Made by a program: the position numbers and the translations under genes
Part shown: piece after piece, positions 13,090 to 15,915 of the stretch
How positions within the stretch are numbered: position 1 is the first letter of the stretch
Layout of the letters: each line of letters begins with the position of its first letter
Assembly (NCBI GenBank): GCA_025454275.1
Contig: JALOOS010000071.1
Location: 1 to 15,915, forward strand
DNA from: Desulfobacterales bacterium
GTDB taxonomy: Bacteria > Desulfobacterota > Desulfobacteria > Desulfobacterales > SpSt-501
DNA: 15,915 bases
Reading direction: 5' to 3'
Notes under the pieces: model-generated
The model's database searches: none
Seen by the model: the letters and a program-made list of their open reading frames with translations, nothing else
What the model was told of the DNA's origin: nothing

Positions 13090-14256
13090 ATGGTTTCCAA
13101 AAGAACTCAAGAGCTCAGCTCCTTCATCGTGATGGACGTGCTCGAGAAGGCCAAGGAGATGGAGCGCGGCGGCGTGCACGTCATTCACCTCGAAGTGGGC
13201 GAGCCCGATTTCGATGCCCCCGACTGCGTGAAGGCGGCTGCATGCCGGGCGCTCGAGAACGGCCACACCCATTACACCCACAGCATGGGCGACCGCGAAC
13301 TGCGCGAGGCGATTGCCGGCCACTACCGCGCCACCTACGGGGTGGGCGTCGAGCCCGACCAGATCATCGTCACCTCCGGCTCCTCGCCGGCGATCCTCCT
13401 GGTCTTCTCCGCCCTCCTCGACCCCGGGGATGAGGTCGTCATCTCCGACCCCCACTACGCCTGCTACCCCAACTTCATCCGGTTCGTGCAGGGGGTGCCC
13501 GTCCGCATTCCTGTGTTCGAGGAGGACGGTTTCCAGCTCCGGCCGGAGGCCATCCGTGCGAAGCTCTCCGCCCGCACCAAGGCCATCTTCATCAACTCCC
13601 CCTCCAACCCCACGGGGAACCTGCTCTCGGCCGATCGGATGCGCGAGATCGCCGCGATGACCGCGGAGCCGGGTGCGCCGATGATCGTCTCCGACGAGAT
13701 CTATCACGGCCTGGTCTACGAAGGCCAGGATCACAGCATCCTGGAGTTCACCGACCGCGCCTTTGTGCTGAACGGCTTCTCGAAGCTCTATGCCATGACC
13801 GGCCTGCGCCTGGGCTACGTGATCGCCCCCCCGGCCCTCATCCGGCCCATGCAGAAGCTGCAGCAGAACTTTTTCATCTCCGCCAACTCGATGGTGCAGC
13901 GCGCCGCCATCGCCGCCCTGCAGTGCGCCGGGGAAGAGGTGGCCCGCATGAAGGCCGTCTACGACAAGCGGCGCCGGTATATGATCCGCCGGCTGCGGGA
14001 GATCGGGTTGGGGATCACCGTGGAGCCGACCGGCGCCTTTTACGTCTTCGCCAACGCCCGGCACATTTCAACGGACTCCTACAAGCTTGCCTTCGACATC
14101 CTCGAAAAGGCCCATGTCGGCGTCGCCCCGGGGATCGACTTCGGCCCGAACGGCGAAGGCTACCTGCGTTTTTCATACGCCAGCTCCATGGAAAACATCG
14201 CCGCGGCCATGGACCGCCTGGAGCACTATTTCAAACGCCGGGCGAATCCGGCCTGA
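13090..14256 (+). CDS. Class I/II PLP-dependent aminotransferase (AspC/AlaT-like)
   Basis: This 388-residue fold-type I aminotransferase of the COG0436 kind transfers amino groups between amino acids and 2-oxo acids. Visible motifs are LEVGEPDFDAP (34-44), NGHTHYTHSMGD (57-68), VTSGSSPAI (94-102), SPSNPTGN (170-177) with Asn173, SDEIYH (201-206) with Asp202 and Tyr205, and the PLP Schiff-base Lys232 in NGFSKLYAMTGLRLGY (228-243), with Arg240. YLRFSYA near the C-terminus carries the substrate-carboxylate Arg. I chose ATG 13090 because AAAGGA (13078-13083) is well placed. A TTG at 13063 lies in the hairpin and adds unlikely residues. It sits beside hisG but is not obviously a HisC; substrate specificity cannot be read from the sequence. 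Confidence 0.88.
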   Translation: MVSKRTQELSSFIVMDVLEKAKEMERGGVHVIHLEVGEPDFDAPDCVKAAACRALENGHTHYTHSMGDRELREAIAGHYRATYGVGVEPDQIIVTSGSSPAILLVFSALLDPGDEVVISDPHYACYPNFIRFVQGVPVRIPVFEEDGFQLRPEAIRAKLSARTKAIFINSPSNPTGNLLSADRMREIAAMTAEPGAPMIVSDEIYHGLVYEGQDHSILEFTDRAFVLNGFSKLYAMTGLRLGYVIAPPALIRPMQKLQQNFFISANSMVQRAAIAALQCAGEEVARMKAVYDKRRRYMIRRLREIGLGITVEPTGAFYVFANARHISTDSYKLAFDILEKAHVGVAPGIDFGPNGEGYLRFSYASSMENIAAAMDRLEHYFKRRANPA

Positions 14257-14293
14257 TGAAATCGGATAAACCTCGAATGACACCGGCGCGCAG

Positions 14294-14899
14294 ATGCTTA
14301 TTAAATCGGCACAATTCCTGACCAGCGCCGCCCGGCCGGAGCAGTTCCCGGCGCCGGACCTGCCGGAGGTGGCCTTTGCCGGCCGCTCCAACGTCGGAAA
14401 ATCGAGCCTGATCAACACCCTCGTCAACCGCAAGAAACTGGTCCTCACCAGCTCCACACCCGGCAAGACCCGGCTGATCAATTTCTTCCGGGTGAACGAT
14501 GCCTTCATGTTCGTCGATCTCCCGGGCTACGGCTACGCGAAGGTGCCTCACGTCGAGCGTCGCGGCTGGCGCCCCATGATCGAGCGCTACCTCACCGGGC
14601 GGGAAAGCCTGAAGGCGGTGGTGGTCATCCTGGATGTGCGCCGCACCCCCGGCCCCGAGGAGGTGCAGCTGCTGGCGTGGCTGGAAGAGAGCGATATCCC
14701 GCCCGTCCTGGTCGTCACCAAGGCGGACAAGCTCTCAAAGAGCGCCCGGGCCAAGCAGCTCAACCTCATTGCCGAGGCCATCGGGGTGGACCCGGAGGAG
14801 CTGCTCCTTTTCTCATCGAAAACCCGCCACGGGTGGGACGCCCTCTGGAAGGCGATTCTGGAGCTGACCCAGCCCCCGCCGGAAGACGAAAGGGCCTAA
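14294..14899 (+). CDS. engB: Ribosome biogenesis GTP-binding protein EngB (YsxC/YihA)
   Basis: This 201-residue small TRAFAC GTPase is needed for 50S subunit assembly and, by family knowledge, usually essential. The G motifs are in order: G1 GRSNVGKSS (30-38), G2 TPGKT (55-59), G3 DLPGYG (75-80), G4 TKAD (141-144) and G5 SSKT (173-176). The start ATG 14294 gives the normal N-terminus with about 25 residues before the G1 strand. The ribosome binding site is weak. It lies 37 bases after the aminotransferase gene and 9 bases before era, so engB and era are probably cotranscribed as two ribosome-assembly GTPases. Confidence 0.94.
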   Translation: MLIKSAQFLTSAARPEQFPAPDLPEVAFAGRSNVGKSSLINTLVNRKKLVLTSSTPGKTRLINFFRVNDAFMFVDLPGYGYAKVPHVERRGWRPMIERYLTGRESLKAVVVILDVRRTPGPEEVQLLAWLEESDIPPVLVVTKADKLSKSARAKQLNLIAEAIGVDPEELLLFSSKTRHGWDALWKAILELTQPPPEDERA

Positions 14900-14908
14900 C
14901 CGGCACCC

Positions 14909-15817
14909 ATGTCCGCCACCCCGCACGCGTCGGCTTTCAAATCGGGCGTCGTCACCATCGCCGGGGCGCCCAACGCGGGTAAGTCGACCCTCCTGAACCG
15001 CATCCTGGGCGAGAAGGTCTCCATCATCTCGAGCCGCCCCCAGACGACCCGCAACCGGATCCTGGGGGTCTGCCACCGGCCGGGCGCCCAGATCCTCTTC
15101 TACGACACCCCGGGGATCTTCGCCGCCGGCGACCGGTTCAACACCCGCATCGTGGATGCCGCCTTCAGCGCCTTCGGCGACGCGGATGTGATCCTCGCGG
15201 TGGTGGACGCCGCGCAGCCGGACCGGAAGGCCGAGGAGCTGCTCGCGCAGCAGCTGCGCACCCGGAAAGGCGCGGTCATCATCGCCCTCAACAAGGTCGA
15301 TCTGATCACGGAGAAGGGGACGCTGCTGGAGATGATCCGGCGCTGGTCGGCCCGATGCCCCTGCGAGGCCGTGGTGCCGATCTCCGCCCTCGACGGCACC
15401 CAGGTCGAGACGCTCGTCGCCGCCCTCATTGCCGCCCTGCCCGAAGGCCCCGCCTATTTCCCCGAGGAGACCCTGACGGATGCGACCGAACGCTTCATCG
15501 CGGCCGAGCTCATTCGCGAGAAGGTCTTCCGGCTGACCGGGGAGGAAGTCCCGTATGCCACGGCCGTAACGGTGGAGGCCTTCAAGCCCAGCGCGGACGG
15601 CAAACGGGTGAACATCGAGGCGACGATCCACCTCGAGCGCGACTCCCAGAAAGGGATCGTGATCGGGAAAGGCGGGGCGATGCTGAAGCGGATCGGCACC
15701 GAAGCGCGCCGGGAGATCGAACAGATGATCCAGGCGAGGGTTTTCCTGAAGCTCTTCGTGCGGGTCCAGAAGAACTGGCGCAGGGACGCGAAGGCGATCG
15801 AGCGCTTCGGCTACTAG
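14909..15817 (+). CDS. era: GTPase Era
   Basis: Era binds the 3' end of 16S rRNA and assists 30S maturation. The 302-residue protein has the GTPase domain followed by a type II KH domain. Motifs are G1 GAPNAGKS (19-26), the Era switch PQTTRNR (44-50), G3 DTPG (66-69), G4 NKVD (128-131), G5 SAL (159-161), the linker EEVPYATAV, and the KH loop GIVIGKGGAMLKRIG (249-263), ending with WRRDAKAIERFGY. All are intact. The start ATG 14909 has only a weak ribosome binding site. The TAG stop (15815-15817) is followed 2 bases later by a 13-bp hairpin. rnc and era, neighbours in many bacteria, are 6.7 kb apart here. Confidence 0.96.
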   Translation: MSATPHASAFKSGVVTIAGAPNAGKSTLLNRILGEKVSIISSRPQTTRNRILGVCHRPGAQILFYDTPGIFAAGDRFNTRIVDAAFSAFGDADVILAVVDAAQPDRKAEELLAQQLRTRKGAVIIALNKVDLITEKGTLLEMIRRWSARCPCEAVVPISALDGTQVETLVAALIAALPEGPAYFPEETLTDATERFIAAELIREKVFRLTGEEVPYATAVTVEAFKPSADGKRVNIEATIHLERDSQKGIVIGKGGAMLKRIGTEARREIEQMIQARVFLKLFVRVQKNWRRDAKAIERFGY

Positions 15818-15819
15818 AA

Positions 15820-15856
15820 TGCCGATAAACGGCCCCTCAGGCCCCGTTTATCGGCA
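15820..15856 (+). terminator. Strong hairpin just after era, possible terminator without a T-run
   Basis: The perfect 13-bp inverted repeat TGCCGATAAACGG (15820-15832) / CCGTTTATCGGCA (15844-15856) has an 11-base loop that can itself pair (GGCC...GGCC). It starts 2 bases after the era stop codon. No T-run follows, so termination may need Rho or the hairpin may serve as an mRNA 3' stabiliser. A weaker stem (CACGG 15872-15876 / CCGTG 15888-15892) follows. From 15857 to the window end I see no gene. Confidence 0.6.
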
Positions 15857-15915
15857 CCCTATCGGTGTCATCACGGCCCGTATGGCACCGTGCATGAAGG
15901 CGCTCGTATCTGTTA

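Noticed and set aside
13021..14064. A 347-codon minus-strand frame under the aminotransferase
   Set aside because: It is antisense to a clear PLP enzyme and is rich in Gly/Val/Asp/His in the manner of GC-rich shadow frames. It has no motif of its own.

Overview
The window is GC-rich and almost fully coding. It reads as a chromosomal housekeeping segment from a Gram-negative bacterium, most likely a member of the Desulfobacterota (the former sulfate-reducing Deltaproteobacteria). That placement is inferred from the mix of genes: a DHH phosphoesterase of the 'ADPDAIASA' type, a stand-alone precorrin-2 dehydrogenase beside a CcsA-type cytochrome c assembly gene and hemA, a DksA-type protein beside a PHP phosphatase, and the long form of HisG. 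I saw no phage, transposase, CRISPR array, tRNA or rRNA. No stretch over about 210 bases lacks a gene.

Layout. (1) Positions 1-222 hold the 3' end of clpB. (2) Positions 304-6060 hold a plus-strand run: a good sigma70-like promoter, then a DHH phosphoesterase, a metallo-beta-lactamase-fold hydrolase, precorrin-2 dehydrogenase, a CcsA-like cytochrome c assembly protein (apparently frameshifted near its 3' end), a large hairpin repeat, hemA and fabD. (3) Positions 6094-9222 hold a second plus-strand run behind its own candidate promoter and palindrome: a DksA/TraR-type protein, a PHP-domain phosphatase with a TTG start, rnc and an Elp3-like radical SAM gene. (4) Positions 9206-11580 hold, on the minus strand, a class A penicillin-binding protein split into two frames by an apparent deletion in its glycosyltransferase active-site region. 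(5) Positions 11730-15817 hold a third plus-strand run: hisI, hisG (long form), a class I aminotransferase, engB and era. A perfect inverted repeat lies at the hisG/aminotransferase junction and another directly after era.

How the genes fit together. Precorrin-2 dehydrogenase, HemA and CcsA form a tetrapyrrole/cytochrome c theme: making 5-aminolevulinate, diverting uroporphyrinogen toward siroheme (or the siroheme-dependent heme route), and attaching heme to apocytochromes. The DHH protein, the MBL hydrolase, the PHP phosphatase, RNase III and the DksA-like protein share an RNA/nucleotide-turnover theme. HisI and HisG catalyse two steps of histidine synthesis. EngB and Era are ribosome-assembly GTPases.

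I did not find a convincing undescribed multi-gene system. The observations most worth a second look are the two gene-breaking lesions (ccsA and the PBP), the inverted copy of the hisG 3' end, the hairpin repeat that abuts the hemA start codon, the palindrome inside the dksA promoter spacer, and non-standard residues at expected active-site positions in RNase III, HisG and the DHH protein.
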